A DNA stretch of 64,000 bases from Ancylomarina sp. DW003 (GCF_029029505.1 NZ_JAKJSD010000002.1:186001-250000); one strand, 5' to 3'. Shown: positions 35,712-45,400, counted from the first letter of the stretch. Numbers and translations are program-made. Notes: a model not told the origin generated them from the sequence alone.

Positions 35712-37616
35712 TCAGGAGATAATGGTCATCTCTGATTCACAAAAGCTATCAAAAAACTCCGCAAAACTAATATCCTTATTAGCAATACCCAGCTTTTTAC
35801 GCAGACGTGTTCGTGCCACATTAATACTATGAGGTGTCTGTTTGGTAATAAAAGATATTTCTTTAGTATTTAAATCCAACTTTAAAAAAGCGATCAATTT
35901 TCGCTCATTATTAGTTAGATTGGGAAAAGTAGCCGTTAAACTTTTAAAGAAGTCACTATTTAACTGCTCGAATCGATAATCCAATTCATCAAATATCGAA
36001 TTATTCTTATTCAACTCAATATTTTTAACAACATCCCGAACAGCTTTTTCTCTTTTGTTAGGAGACAAGTTTAGAGCAGATTTAAACTCAGAAGCCACCT
36101 CATCCATAAAGTTACTTTTTTCTCTAAGACTAATCATTGTGCTTGTTAATTCCTTTTTCTGACAAATAAGATTTTCTTCCAGAATATGTTTTTCAAGATT
36201 CATTTTTTCTTGTCGCAACTTATTCTTCTTATTTCGCATTGATATAAGAACAAGTAAGAATACTAAGACAACAATCGAAATGAGCAAGGATGAAAGCATC
36301 ATTACATTAGAATTTCTGGCTTTCTGCAAGGCAATTTCTCTATCTTTTAATTGTTTATCTACTTTATAAGAACTTTCGATATTTACAATTCTTCTGGCCT
36401 GACTGATATTGAAAAGGCTATCGCTGGTTTCTTTATAAAGCTTAAAGTAGTCCAAAGCTTTTTTATGCTTACCATTCTGCTCAGCAATCTTATATAAATA
36501 ATGATAATTACTATTGATATCAATTAGTATTCCTAATTGCTTTGACAGATCCAAAGCTTTTTTATAATAATACTCGGCAGAACCATATTCCTTATTCCTG
36601 TAATAGATGAATGCCAGCGTATTATACTTTGAACAAAACTCTTTAGAATCCTTATTTTCATCCAACAAACTTAAACTCTTTTGAATATAGGCATGTGCTT
36701 TATCAAATTGATTAATTTTAGCATACACCATTGCAATATTATTATACTGAGTCGATAATGAAGTTCTTGATGCTGCGTAATTCTTTTTAATCTCAACACT
36801 CTTCATATAATAATCGAGTGCAATATCATATTCTTCCAAATTATTATAGATAATACCAATATAATTATATGAGGAAGCGATGGATCGTGTATTATCATTC
36901 TTTTTATAAATATCGAGCGATTTTATATAATAAGCTAATGCCTTTTTATAGTGCTTCTGGTATTTATAGACGGAACCTAATGTATTGTAAACCCTAGCCA
37001 AATCTTTATCAGAGCCTTCGTTTTGTTCCAATAAGGTCAGGCTTGCTAATGCATACTCTACAGCCATAGAGTAGTTACAAATTGTTTTGTAGATAGAAGC
37101 AATTCGAATTTTATTGAGAGCTATTTTAGAAATAGATTTGCTTAATTTATAATGTTCATTAGACTTCTCAAGGTATTCTACAGCTATACTATACTCGTAT
37201 AACTTTTCGTATTCACGACCAATTTTCCCATAAATTTTGGCTCTTTTTGTTATACTTAGATCCAAATTCAGTAAGGATGAAAATTCAGAAATCGCTTTAG
37301 TATGGTTCTCAATAAAAGAATAGTATTTTGCTCGTTTATATCGATATTTGTAAATGGTTTCCTTATTCTGATTTTTTACTGCCTTACTTTCAGCCTTATT
37401 AATTATTGATAAAATCTTAGAGGTGTCATTTTCGTAATAATAGTCGATTATTTTATCATATATTTCATTCTTTTCCAGCTCAGAAGATGCACTTACACTC
37501 TTATATAACAAGCTGTCAATATCAGTTGAAAAAACAGATATTGAGACGAATAGAAAACAAATAAAACTTGATAATCGTAGCACAAGCACGGAGGTATTAT
37601 CCAAGAAATGAAACAA
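35712..37616 (-). CDS. TPR-repeat membrane protein with C-terminal LuxR-like HTH
   Basis: 634 residues. A signal or membrane anchor (LVLRLSSFICFLFVSISVFS) is followed by about nine tetratricopeptide repeats (for example YNTLGSVYKYQKHYKKALAYYIKSL), a transmembrane helix near residue 440 (MLSSLLISIVVLVFLLVLI), a coiled coil, and a LuxR-like HTH at the C-terminus (LTNNERKLIAFLKLDLNTKEIS). The TPR part would be outside, with the DNA-binding end inside. Bacteroidota have many such TPR-HTH regulators. It is 410 bp upstream of susC on the same strand and could control it. Direct evidence of target DNA is lacking. Confidence 0.78.
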   Translation of the reverse strand: MFHFLDNTSVLVLRLSSFICFLFVSISVFSTDIDSLLYKSVSASSELEKNEIYDKIIDYYYENDTSKILSIINKAESKAVKNQNKETIYKYRYKRAKYYSFIENHTKAISEFSSLLNLDLSITKRAKIYGKIGREYEKLYEYSIAVEYLEKSNEHYKLSKSISKIALNKIRIASIYKTICNYSMAVEYALASLTLLEQNEGSDKDLARVYNTLGSVYKYQKHYKKALAYYIKSLDIYKKNDNTRSIASSYNYIGIIYNNLEEYDIALDYYMKSVEIKKNYAASRTSLSTQYNNIAMVYAKINQFDKAHAYIQKSLSLLDENKDSKEFCSKYNTLAFIYYRNKEYGSAEYYYKKALDLSKQLGILIDINSNYHYLYKIAEQNGKHKKALDYFKLYKETSDSLFNISQARRIVNIESSYKVDKQLKDREIALQKARNSNVMMLSSLLISIVVLVFLLVLISMRNKKNKLRQEKMNLEKHILEENLICQKKELTSTMISLREKSNFMDEVASEFKSALNLSPNKREKAVRDVVKNIELNKNNSIFDELDYRFEQLNSDFFKSLTATFPNLTNNERKLIAFLKLDLNTKEISFITKQTPHSINVARTRLRKKLGIANKDISFAEFFDSFCESEMTIIS

Positions 37617-37739
37617 ATAATTCCACTAATATAACTTTAACAGCTCATATTTCAATGCCAAATTGGGGTCTGCTTTTTAACTTAGAATTAATTAAAACTA
37701 AAATGCCTTTCAGACAGAATCGATATTTTATCAAGTTGA

Positions 37740-38243
37740 TCAGTTATGCAAAAGTAAGTCCTCAGGTGAAGCTGCAATATTCTTCAAAGGTACTTTACCC
37801 TTATCAATCATAGAGAATAAATGCTTGCAAGCTCCCTTTAAATCGTCGTACATATCTTCTGCAATTAGAACCAAACGATCATCACACCATTCAAGATGAT
37901 TTAATTCCACTGTTTGTTTGTCGCGAGAAAGTAGGTGAAGCGATTTGCTAGGCACAAAAGAATGAGTCAATTGGTTGCGCAACTTATCGTACAACCAATG
38001 GTCATTATTTACCGCACGATACTTATTTCCCATCAGAATATTCAATGCTTTTGAAAAACGCTTAGACGACTGAGCACGAGCTTTCAATGGTTTATTATCG
38101 AGGAAACAACCGAGGGCTTCAATAGCCTGTCCCATCAGGATAAACGAAAAGAAATAAAAGCCTTCTTTCTGCAATCGTCCAATCTCATCGATAAAGATTC
38201 TCGATATAAATTCTTTCTCTTGATCTGCCTTTATTTTTTCCAT
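37740..38243 (-). CDS. Conserved helical protein with HEPN-type Rx4H motif
   Basis: 167 residues, mainly helical, no signal peptide. Residues 89-94 read RNQLTH, the Rx4H arrangement typical of HEPN ribonuclease domains, within HWLYDKLRNQLTHSFVPS. Other HEPN members act as toxins or in RNA-targeting defence, but many HEPN-like proteins are inert, and a single motif cannot decide. No partner nucleotidyltransferase (MNT) antitoxin is next to it. I do not recognise the orthologous family with certainty. Confidence 0.5.
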   Translation of the reverse strand: MEKIKADQEKEFISRIFIDEIGRLQKEGFYFFSFILMGQAIEALGCFLDNKPLKARAQSSKRFSKALNILMGNKYRAVNNDHWLYDKLRNQLTHSFVPSKSLHLLSRDKQTVELNHLEWCDDRLVLIAEDMYDDLKGACKHLFSMIDKGKVPLKNIAASPEDLLLHN

Positions 38244-38344
38244 CCCACAAATTTATAGCATTTGCCTGATAATATCGATTATATACACTAAAAATCACTT
38301 TAAAGCCTTAAATATGCCAAGCTCATCTAATTCTTATTTATTCG

Positions 38345-38352
38345 TACATTTG
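38345..38352 (+). promoter_or_regulatory. -7 box of the RsmI-like gene
   Basis: TACATTTG, a perfect -7 match, 38 bases before the start codon. No -33 TTG at standard distance. Confidence 0.5.
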
Positions 38353-38390
38353 CGCCATATTATAACAAAGCTAATTCCATCACAGATTAT

Positions 38391-39098
38391 ATGAAAGGTA
38401 AACTTTATTTAATACCAACTACACTAGGCGATTCAGGCCTCGATACCGTTATTCCCAAAGATATTCAAGAACTGATTCCTAGAATCAAACACTTTATTGT
38501 TGAGAATATCAGAACGGCTCGCCGTTATTTGAAAAAGGTTGATCGTAGCATAGAAATAGATGAGCTAAGTTTTTATGAACTGAACAAACACAGTTCTCCT
38601 GAGGCTATTTCGGGCTATTTAAAGGCGATAAAGGAACACGACATAGGCATAATATCAGAGGCAGGCTGTCCTGGTGTTGCCGATCCTGGCGCCGATGTGG
38701 TTAAGTTGGCTCACGAAAGAAATATTCGAATTATTCCTTTGGTTGGCCCTTCGTCTATTTTGCTTTCGCTAATGGCATCGGGTTTTAACGGACAGAGTTT
38801 TGCATTTAATGGCTACATTCCCATTAAAGATGGCGAACGAGCAAAAAAAATCAAACAACTAGAGAATCGTTCTGTTAACGAAAATCAGACTCAAATTTTC
38901 ATAGAAGCCCCTTACCGTAATATGAAATTACTTGAAGATTTGGCTCAGCAGTGTAGCGCTGGAACGAAGATTTGTGTGGCTGTGGATATTACACTAGATA
39001 CAGAATTCATTAAAACGCTTCCTGCAAAACAATGGAAAAACGAAATGCCTGAGCTTCACAAACGTCCTACTATATTTCTTTTACACAAGAATAAGTAA
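38391..39098 (+). CDS. RsmI-like tetrapyrrole-methylase-fold SAM methyltransferase
   Basis: 235 residues of the tetrapyrrole methylase fold used by RsmI (16S rRNA C1402 2'-O-methyltransferase). Landmarks: KLYLIPTTLGD at the N-terminus, FIVENIRTARRYLKKV, ISEAGCPGVADPGADVVKLAH (SAM site), LVGPSSILLSLMASGF. It is shorter and more diverged than canonical RsmI (about 280 residues), and Bacteroidota often carry this second, shorter paralogue. The rRNA-methylation role is therefore only probable. Confidence 0.82.
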   Translation: MKGKLYLIPTTLGDSGLDTVIPKDIQELIPRIKHFIVENIRTARRYLKKVDRSIEIDELSFYELNKHSSPEAISGYLKAIKEHDIGIISEAGCPGVADPGADVVKLAHERNIRIIPLVGPSSILLSLMASGFNGQSFAFNGYIPIKDGERAKKIKQLENRSVNENQTQIFIEAPYRNMKLLEDLAQQCSAGTKICVAVDITLDTEFIKTLPAKQWKNEMPELHKRPTIFLLHKNK

Positions 39099-39114
39099 AC
39101 TTTGATGAAATATT

Positions 39115-39149
39115 CAAAGAGCTGTCGAGATAATCGGTAGCTCTTTTTT
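39115..39149 (+). terminator. Terminator of the RsmI-like gene
   Basis: AAAGAGCT and AGCTCTTT form a stem followed by a run of T. Confidence 0.7.
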
Positions 39150-39293
39150 TATGCATTTTAATTCAACAAATCTCTTTTAGATTCATTCTACAAATGATAT
39201 AAACATAAATTCATTAACTTCAAAGATCTTACTGATAAATACTATTAGTACAATTATTAAGTACTTACACAATATTCACTAAACACAACCCAA

Positions 39294-41147
39294 ATGAAAC
39301 TAGAGAGAATACTGGACAGTATAAATTCATTAGAAAAAAATTCATTTTTAAAGATCGTTGATAATATAATTGCAAATAGTCCTAAAAAAATCAAAGAGAT
39401 AGATAAGATTCTCTCAGGCAATAATAATGAACTTAAAAGTTGTGATAATGCCAATATCTCTAAAGTTTTTAATCTAATTACGGATGAGTTCACAAAATCC
39501 ATTAAATCTGAATTTGTAAATACAATATCCCAACTTGATATACTAATAGATATAATTAGTCGTGATGGAAATGCCATTTTGAAAAGAGAATGGCTAGGGT
39601 ATTTGTATGAAAAAGAACTCTCTAGTATTAAAAAGAAAACAAAGCTTTTAAAATCTAATTTAATTTTAGAAAAATCAGAAATCGATGAATTAAGAAAACG
39701 AGATTATTCGATATATCAATCTTGTGTAGAAATTGCATATACTAATGATTTGGAAAATAATCGAGATGCAAAAATTACTAATGACGAACTTTCAATTTTA
39801 CTTTGTTTAGCTCAAAAACTTGAGTTGTCTCAAGAAGAAGTCAAGCTGATTAATTACCTCATCATTCCTCCAGCAAAACTTGACATAGATGAAGTTATTA
39901 CATCTCTTAAAAACATTGGTGTTATTTTCTATTCAAGAAAAAACAGTCAACTATATGTTGCTGATGAAATGGTTCGAGTTTTAAGAAAAATTCGAGAAAA
40001 AGATTTAGCAGACAAATATTATCGAAGAATTCTTAAATCATTAAGGGAACCGCAACTCAACCTTATTTGTAAAAAGCACAATATTACAACTAAGGATCAA
40101 TCCTATGAAGATAAAATTAAACTTATTATTACTGAAGGGATATCGATATCTACTCTTTTACAAAATAGTCTTCATAAGGATGGAACAAACCTCACTGATA
40201 AAAAGAAGTTCGTAAATGATTTATGGGAAAATGGACTGAAAATTAAAATACCTTTACGCGGTCTGAATTTGGAGGATAAGATCTCTAATTTAATCGCATA
40301 TTTTGAAGATATTGAACGAGATGAAAAAGTTGGAATTTCAATAGAAGGTTATGAAAGGCTTCTAATTGATTTAGTTGAAATACTGCCAAGCCTAAAAAAA
40401 CAAATTCAAAGAGAATTTGAAATGCAAGATGATAATATTGAAAGTAGCCAATACTTCCTCGATTTTAATATTAAGCCCAGAGATATTCTCGATCTAATTT
40501 CAACTGACAATCTAAAAAAATTCATAGCTGCTAAAGAAATAAGATCAAGAGGTGATCTTATTTTAAACATTTTAGATGCATATAAAGATGCCGAAAACCT
40601 ATATATCGAAAACTATGAACTAATTGGATTTAGAAATCTTTCCGAACTAAAAGAGAATGGAATTACTATAAAAGAAAGCGAATTAGGTTTAAAATTTGAA
40701 GATGTTACTCGTACCATATTTGAACAACTAGAATTTAATGTTGATGACAAACTAAAGAAACAGCTGAATTCAAGTAAGAATAAAATGGATTTGATTCTGA
40801 ACCTAGGCAATAATGAAGTAATTATAATTGAATGTAAAACAGTTAAAGAAAGTGGCTATAATAAATTCAGCTCTGTTTCAAGACAAATAAAATCATATGT
40901 CGATCAGGCTAAAAATAATGGCTATACTGTAGTAAAATCATTATTAATTGCACCCGATTTCAGTGATGATTTTGTTAATGATTGCGATCTAGAATTTGAG
41001 ATCAACTTATCCCTAATAACCGCAGGTTCATTAGTTAATATTCTTGATGGGTTTAGAAGTTCTAAGCACAAAAAATTTCCTTATCAGCTTTTAATGAAAG
41101 ATGTGTTAATCAAAGAAGATCGAATTCTTAAAGCAATATCCAGATAA
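39294..41147 (+). CDS. Solitary protein with SAP-like elements and PD-(D/E)XK nuclease domain
   Basis: 617 residues, AT-rich, no signal peptide, alone between terminators. The first about 240 residues are helical and unrecognised. Segments at about 250-285 (LREPQLNLICKKHNI) and 398-430 (ILDLISTDNLKKFIAAKEI) look like SAP-type DNA-binding helices. The C-terminus fits the PD-(D/E)XK restriction-like fold: Glu469 (KFEDVT), Asp499 (KMDLILNL), Glu513-Cys-Lys515 (IIIECKT). This would make it a DNA or RNA nuclease. It could be a single-gene defence or repair factor; the arrangement and its isolation fit neither a known restriction system nor a clear transposon. Family unknown. Confidence 0.65.
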   Translation: MKLERILDSINSLEKNSFLKIVDNIIANSPKKIKEIDKILSGNNNELKSCDNANISKVFNLITDEFTKSIKSEFVNTISQLDILIDIISRDGNAILKREWLGYLYEKELSSIKKKTKLLKSNLILEKSEIDELRKRDYSIYQSCVEIAYTNDLENNRDAKITNDELSILLCLAQKLELSQEEVKLINYLIIPPAKLDIDEVITSLKNIGVIFYSRKNSQLYVADEMVRVLRKIREKDLADKYYRRILKSLREPQLNLICKKHNITTKDQSYEDKIKLIITEGISISTLLQNSLHKDGTNLTDKKKFVNDLWENGLKIKIPLRGLNLEDKISNLIAYFEDIERDEKVGISIEGYERLLIDLVEILPSLKKQIQREFEMQDDNIESSQYFLDFNIKPRDILDLISTDNLKKFIAAKEIRSRGDLILNILDAYKDAENLYIENYELIGFRNLSELKENGITIKESELGLKFEDVTRTIFEQLEFNVDDKLKKQLNSSKNKMDLILNLGNNEVIIIECKTVKESGYNKFSSVSRQIKSYVDQAKNNGYTVVKSLLIAPDFSDDFVNDCDLEFEINLSLITAGSLVNILDGFRSSKHKKFPYQLLMKDVLIKEDRILKAISR

Positions 41148-41237
41148 GTTAAAAGAAAGCCATACTAATTAGATACAAGATGAGCCCATTTCTAGTAAAA
41201 GAGTGGGCCCATTCTTAGTAATAATATTGTATTTAAA

Positions 41238-42257
41238 TTACAAGCTCTTATAAAAAGCAGGTAGCTCCTTTTTTAGTTTCTCAATTGCTTTCGGCATGCT
41301 CTCAAAAGTACGGCCACCTGCCGCATTAATATGACCTCCCCCGTTGAAGAAATCACGTGCCATTTGATTGATTGGAATATCACCTTTCGATCGGAAAGAG
41401 ATTTTTACGGTATCATCTTTTTCCATGAAAATAACCGAGATATTTATTCCTTTTATAGAAAGTGGATAATTAACGAATCCTTCAGTATCTCCGTCCTGAT
41501 ACTCAAATGCGGCCAAAGTTTCTTTCGTTAGATGAATAATAGCCGTTTCATATTCAGCTAAAAGTTCCATGCCTTCGTTCAAACAATAGCCTAAGAGTTT
41601 CATTCTACTGGCCGAATAATTATCGTAAATTTTATCGTGAACCTTAGCTTTGTCAATACCTTTCTCCATTAAATCACCAACAATCTGATAAATACGCTCG
41701 TTAGACGAATTATAGCTCAAGCCTCCCGTATCAGTAATAATACCTGTATAAATACATTCAGCAATATCCTTATCAATTTGGTTGTTTCCGCCAATGGCAT
41801 CGATAAACTCATAAATCATTTCGCAGGTAGAACACATAGCTGTATCCGAAATTGTGATATCAGCTATATCTTCTGGCATTGGATGATGATCAATCATAAC
41901 CTTAGTTGCCGAATGCTTTTCCAGCAATTTACCCATGTCTCCCGAACGCTTAAACGAATTGTGGTCGAGAATAAAAATCAAATCAGACTCTTTGATATAG
42001 CTAGTGCAAGCTTCTTCATTATTTTCAAAAACATCCAGCTCATCTTCCCCATGCAACCAAGTTAAAAACTCAGGATAAGCATTAGGGCAAATAGCTTTTA
42101 CTTGCTTCCCTTGCTTTTTCAAATAGCGCATTAAAGCTAATGATGAACCAATGGCATCACCGTCAGGTCCTGCATGAGGTACAATAACAATTTGCTTTGC
42201 ATTCTGGATATATTCTTTGGCCGATAAGCTCAATTCTATGTTGATTCTATTTTGCAT
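41238..42257 (-). CDS. nrnA: DHH/DHHA1 phosphoesterase, NrnA-type
   Basis: 339 residues. The N-terminal DHH domain has PHAGPDGDAIGS (His28, Asp32, Asp34), FILDHNSF and VMIDHHPMPED, and the C-terminal DHHA1 domain has GGHINAAGG. NrnA degrades short RNA oligomers and hydrolyses pAp. In Bacteroidota it stands in for oligoribonuclease. The gene lies alone on the minus strand opposite to the flanking ones. Confidence 0.9.
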   Translation of the reverse strand: MQNRINIELSLSAKEYIQNAKQIVIVPHAGPDGDAIGSSLALMRYLKKQGKQVKAICPNAYPEFLTWLHGEDELDVFENNEEACTSYIKESDLIFILDHNSFKRSGDMGKLLEKHSATKVMIDHHPMPEDIADITISDTAMCSTCEMIYEFIDAIGGNNQIDKDIAECIYTGIITDTGGLSYNSSNERIYQIVGDLMEKGIDKAKVHDKIYDNYSASRMKLLGYCLNEGMELLAEYETAIIHLTKETLAAFEYQDGDTEGFVNYPLSIKGINISVIFMEKDDTVKISFRSKGDIPINQMARDFFNGGGHINAAGGRTFESMPKAIEKLKKELPAFYKSL

Positions 42258-42462
42258 GCTCTTATTTTTCTCTCTAATGATTCAAGTTTGCTAAATTACT
42301 TAATATTTTAAAAGAACCTTAAATAAAATTAATTTGACATAAACCTGTCTTACACCTCTCAAATACCAGCTCATTCATAAATTTATTTATAATTCGTAAT
42401 CCAAACAACAAAACTCTTAATACATCAATATTCAACTCATTAGAAGATGAAGTCCATTTTTC

Positions 42463-42492
42463 TTGCATTTTTATTTAGATTGATTAAATTTG
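42463..42492 (+). promoter_or_regulatory. ndk promoter
   Basis: TTG at 42463-42465 and TAAATTTG at 42485-42492 with exactly 19 bases between them, the optimal Bacteroidota arrangement, 25 bases before the start codon. Confidence 0.7.
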
Positions 42493-42517
42493 TTTCACTA
42501 ACCAAAATAAGAGAATT

Positions 42518-42937
42518 ATGAGAAGTGACAGAACTTTCACAATGATAAAACCAGATGCTGTAGCCAATGGATATATTGGTGATATTTTAGCCGCAATAAC
42601 AAAGGGTGGCTTTAGAATTGCAGCAATGAAATACACAAAAATCAGCAAAGAACAGGCAGAAGTATTTTATGAGGTTCACAAAGAACGTCCATTTTATGGC
42701 GAGTTGACTGATTTTATGAGTTCAGGTCCCATTGTCGCAGCAATTCTTGAAAAAGAGAATGCAGTGGCTGATTTTAGAAAATTAATTGGTGCTACTAATC
42801 CTGCCGAAGCCGAAGAAGGAACTATTCGTAAACAATTTGCTGAATCGATGTCTAAAAATGCAGTTCACGGTTCCGATAGTGATGAAAATGCTTGTATCGA
42901 AGGTGCATTTCACTTCTCTGGTTGCGAAATATTCTAA
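42518..42937 (+). CDS. ndk: Nucleoside diphosphate kinase
   Basis: 139 residues, the normal NDK size. It moves phosphate between nucleoside di- and triphosphates. The MIKPDAV N-terminal motif and the catalytic His117 in [12 protein letters not shown] are plain. It has its own promoter and a terminator shared with the opposite strand. Cytoplasmic, housekeeping. Confidence 0.97.
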   Translation: MRSDRTFTMIKPDAVANGYIGDILAAITKGGFRIAAMKYTKISKEQAEVFYEVHKERPFYGELTDFMSSGPIVAAILEKENAVADFRKLIGATNPAEAEEGTIRKQFAESMSKNAVHGSDSDENACIEGAFHFSGCEIF

Positions 42938-42962
42938 GGATTTTTTCAAAAAATATTAAATA

Positions 42963-43000
42963 AAGGTTTAAAAAGTTCCACAGCTTTTTAGACCTTTTTA
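42963..43000 (+). terminator. Bidirectional terminator between ndk and dciA-like gene
   Basis: AAAGGTTTAAAAAG pairs with CTTTTTAGACCTTT (one G.T pair) with a T run behind. It overlaps the stop codon of the convergent DUF721 gene. Confidence 0.8.
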
Positions 43001-43288
43001 TCTTACCACAATATCGTCAATAATATTATCACCAACTTCTTTGTTTAATGCTTGAATCAATCCTGTTTTTATCAGCATTAGCTCGTTACGAACAATAGAT
43101 GATCGAACCTGAACAAATAGTTTTCTGTTTTTTATATAAAGATTGGTGGTTGCATTTGCCACATTTTTACCTATTACATTCTCCCAGGCCTTAATCAACT
43201 CCAACTCCTTTAGCTTGGTATCTAAACCTTGTTCTTTTAAAACAAGCTTTACAAGTTCTTCTATTTTTTGTGTTTTGGAGCGGCGCAT
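42998..43288 (-). CDS. DUF721/DciA-like protein
   Basis: 96 residues: a helical N-terminus (KIEELVKLVLKEQGL) and WENVIGKNVANAT, KLFVQVRSSIVRNELMLIK as in DUF721. The family includes DciA, which loads the replicative helicase DnaB in bacteria lacking DnaC. It is directly behind recF (48 bp), a frequent pairing in Bacteroidota. Its role in helicase loading is inferred from the family. Confidence 0.82.
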   Translation of the reverse strand: MRRSKTQKIEELVKLVLKEQGLDTKLKELELIKAWENVIGKNVANATTNLYIKNRKLFVQVRSSIVRNELMLIKTGLIQALNKEVGDNIIDDIVVR

Positions 43289-43336
43289 ATTTTAAGATTA
43301 AAGGTTAAAGTGAAAAAGGATGCAAGAACTAATTTC

Positions 43337-44440
43337 TTAGAGGTCGACAACTGCACCTTTATCTATTGAAAAGAGTTTGTAGTTAAGGTTTGAACCTGAT
43401 AATATCTGATCCAAGTGATCGCGATTGGTATCTGATATGAAAATTTGTCCAAACCTTTCTTCGGATACTAAGTGAACAATTTGCTCAACACGTTCTGCAT
43501 CCAGTTTGTCGAATATATCATCTAGTAAAAGAATCGGGTTATAATCTGAAAGCTTCTTTATAAACTCGAATTGAGCCAGCTTGAGCGCAATCAAATAGGT
43601 TTTTTGCTGCCCTTGCGATCCCATTTTCTTTATAGGATAATCGCCAAGTGAAAGGATCAAATCATCTTTATGAATACCTACGGTTGTGTATTGCATCACC
43701 TGATCTTTCAATCGTGCATGGCGCAATAAATCTCGCATACTGTGATCGTTTAACTGAGATTTATATTCCAGCTTTACCAATTCGTTTCCCTTTGATATGA
43801 TATTGTAATATTCCTGAAAAACCGGCATCAGCTTATTCAAAAAGTTCTGGCGTTTTTCATGAATTGAAGCTGATAGAATTATCATCTGTTCATCCCAAAT
43901 GCTCAAACTATCCTCTTCAAACTTGCCACGACGAGCAAAGTCTTTCAGCAACTTATTACGCTGTTGAATTACACGGTTGTATCGAATTAAATCATCCAAA
44001 TACTTTCTGTCATACTGAGAGATTACACTATCCATATACTTACGTCTCTCATCGCTCCCATCGGTAATCAAGCGAACATCAGCTGGCGAAACCATTACAA
44101 TGGGCAATAGTCCAATATGCTCCGAAAGTTTTTTATATTCCTTCTTATTCCGCTTAAAATTCTTTTTCTGTCCGCGCTTAACACCACAATAAATCAGCTC
44201 ATCCTTGTCTTTTCGCTTATAGTTGCCTTCAAGCACCATAAAGAGTTCTTCGTGTTTGATGTTCAGCTGATCTGTAGAAGAAAAATAACTTTTGCAAAAA
44301 CTCAGATAATAGACAGCATCTAACAAATTGGTTTTCCCCATTCCGTTATTACCTATAAAACAGTTTATTTTAGGCGAAAGCTCTATTTCCAACTCTTTTA
44401 TATTCTTGTAATTTATAAGGGATAAACGCTCTAAATGCAT
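43337..44440 (-). CDS. recF: DNA replication and repair protein RecF
   Basis: 367 residues, standard length. SMC-like ATPase that loads RecA at gaps: Walker A GNNGMGKT (29-36), signature GSQGQQKTYLIALKLAQ and Walker B ILLLDDIFDKLD. The start MHLERLSLINYKNIKELEIE is typical. Divergent from the TPR gene at 44654 and cotranscribed with the DUF721 gene. Confidence 0.95.
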   Translation of the reverse strand: MHLERLSLINYKNIKELEIELSPKINCFIGNNGMGKTNLLDAVYYLSFCKSYFSSTDQLNIKHEELFMVLEGNYKRKDKDELIYCGVKRGQKKNFKRNKKEYKKLSEHIGLLPIVMVSPADVRLITDGSDERRKYMDSVISQYDRKYLDDLIRYNRVIQQRNKLLKDFARRGKFEEDSLSIWDEQMIILSASIHEKRQNFLNKLMPVFQEYYNIISKGNELVKLEYKSQLNDHSMRDLLRHARLKDQVMQYTTVGIHKDDLILSLGDYPIKKMGSQGQQKTYLIALKLAQFEFIKKLSDYNPILLLDDIFDKLDAERVEQIVHLVSEERFGQIFISDTNRDHLDQILSGSNLNYKLFSIDKGAVVDL

Positions 44441-44611
44441 ATAATTTGTTTTTGCTTTAAGAATAGAACAATCTAAATTTATGTTCAGATTTTCAATTCC
44501 GACTCAAAAATACGAATAAATTCAGATACAGGCTTAAATTCACTCATTATTCATAGGAGAATTGGCATTCACTTTTTAGTCAAAAGTTGTCGTAATATTC
44601 ACAAAAAAAAT

Positions 44612-44619
44612 TACATTTG
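44612..44619 (+). promoter_or_regulatory. -7 box of the TPR membrane protein gene
   Basis: TACATTTG, 35 bases before the ATG. A TTG at 44587-44589 lies 22 bases upstream, slightly long for a -33 element. Confidence 0.5.
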
Positions 44620-44653
44620 CGTTAGAAAAAATAAAACATTAAATATTTCTAGT

Positions 44654-45346
44654 ATGTCTACAAACAAAAACGATCAGGTTCACGAAGATAATTTTGAAAA
44701 CTTAGAAGAAGCTTTAGGGAGAACCGAACAATATATCGAGAAAAATCAAAAGAAATTAACTTATATTGCTTTAGCTATTGTTTTAGTAGCTGTTGGTATC
44801 TTTTCATACCAGAAATACTACAAAGCTCCTCTTGAGCTAAGCGCTCAAACTGAGATGTTCCAAGCACAACGTTATTTCGAAATAGACTCATTCAACCTTG
44901 CTATCAACGGTGACGGTAACTACGATGGATTCCTTGATATCATTGATAACTACGGATCAACTGAAGCTGGTAACCTTTCGGCATATTATACTGGTATTTC
45001 CTACCTTCACTTAGGTGAATTCCAAAATGCAATTGATTATTTAGAGAAGTTTTCTTCTGATGATTTCATTCTATCAACTTTAGCTAAAGCTGCTATTGGT
45101 GACGCTTATATGGAATTAGGTAATAACGAAAAAGCGGCATCAAATTATATGTCAGCTAGCTCGCTTAACACTAACGACTTTACAACCCCTATCTATCTTC
45201 AAAAAGCAGGTATTGCTTACGAACTGACAGGTAACTATAAAGATGCTTTAGCTGCTTACGAAACTATTGAGAAGGATTTCAAAAAATCTTCTGAAGCTCG
45301 TGACATTGAAAAGTATATTACTCGTGCAAAATTGAACTTGAAGTAA
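44654..45346 (+). CDS. Single-pass membrane TPR protein (YfgM-like)
   Basis: 230 residues with a charged N-terminal tail, one transmembrane helix (residues 35-53, LTYIALAIVLVAVGIFSYQ) and periplasmic TPR repeats (GNLSAYYTGISYLHLGEFQNA, AAIGDAYMELGNNEKA, YELTGNYKDALAAYETI). The layout resembles YfgM, an ancillary SecYEG/chaperone-network protein. The substrate is unknown and similarity to BamD-type repeats is limited. Confidence 0.75.
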   Translation: MSTNKNDQVHEDNFENLEEALGRTEQYIEKNQKKLTYIALAIVLVAVGIFSYQKYYKAPLELSAQTEMFQAQRYFEIDSFNLAINGDGNYDGFLDIIDNYGSTEAGNLSAYYTGISYLHLGEFQNAIDYLEKFSSDDFILSTLAKAAIGDAYMELGNNEKAASNYMSASSLNTNDFTTPIYLQKAGIAYELTGNYKDALAAYETIEKDFKKSSEARDIEKYITRAKLNLK

Positions 45347-45364
45347 TCAAGTCATTCAGATATG

Positions 45365-45400
45365 AAAAAAGCGAAGATCAATGATCTTCGCTTTTTTTAT
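45365..45400 (+). terminator. Terminator of the TPR gene
   Basis: AAAAAAGCGAAGATC pairs with GATCTTCGCTTTTTT around a three-base loop, followed by T. Confidence 0.88.

Noticed and set aside
41148-41237. Possible terminator between the nuclease gene and nrnA (GAGCCCA/TGGGCCC)
   Set aside because: The stem has a mismatch and no T run follows on either strand.
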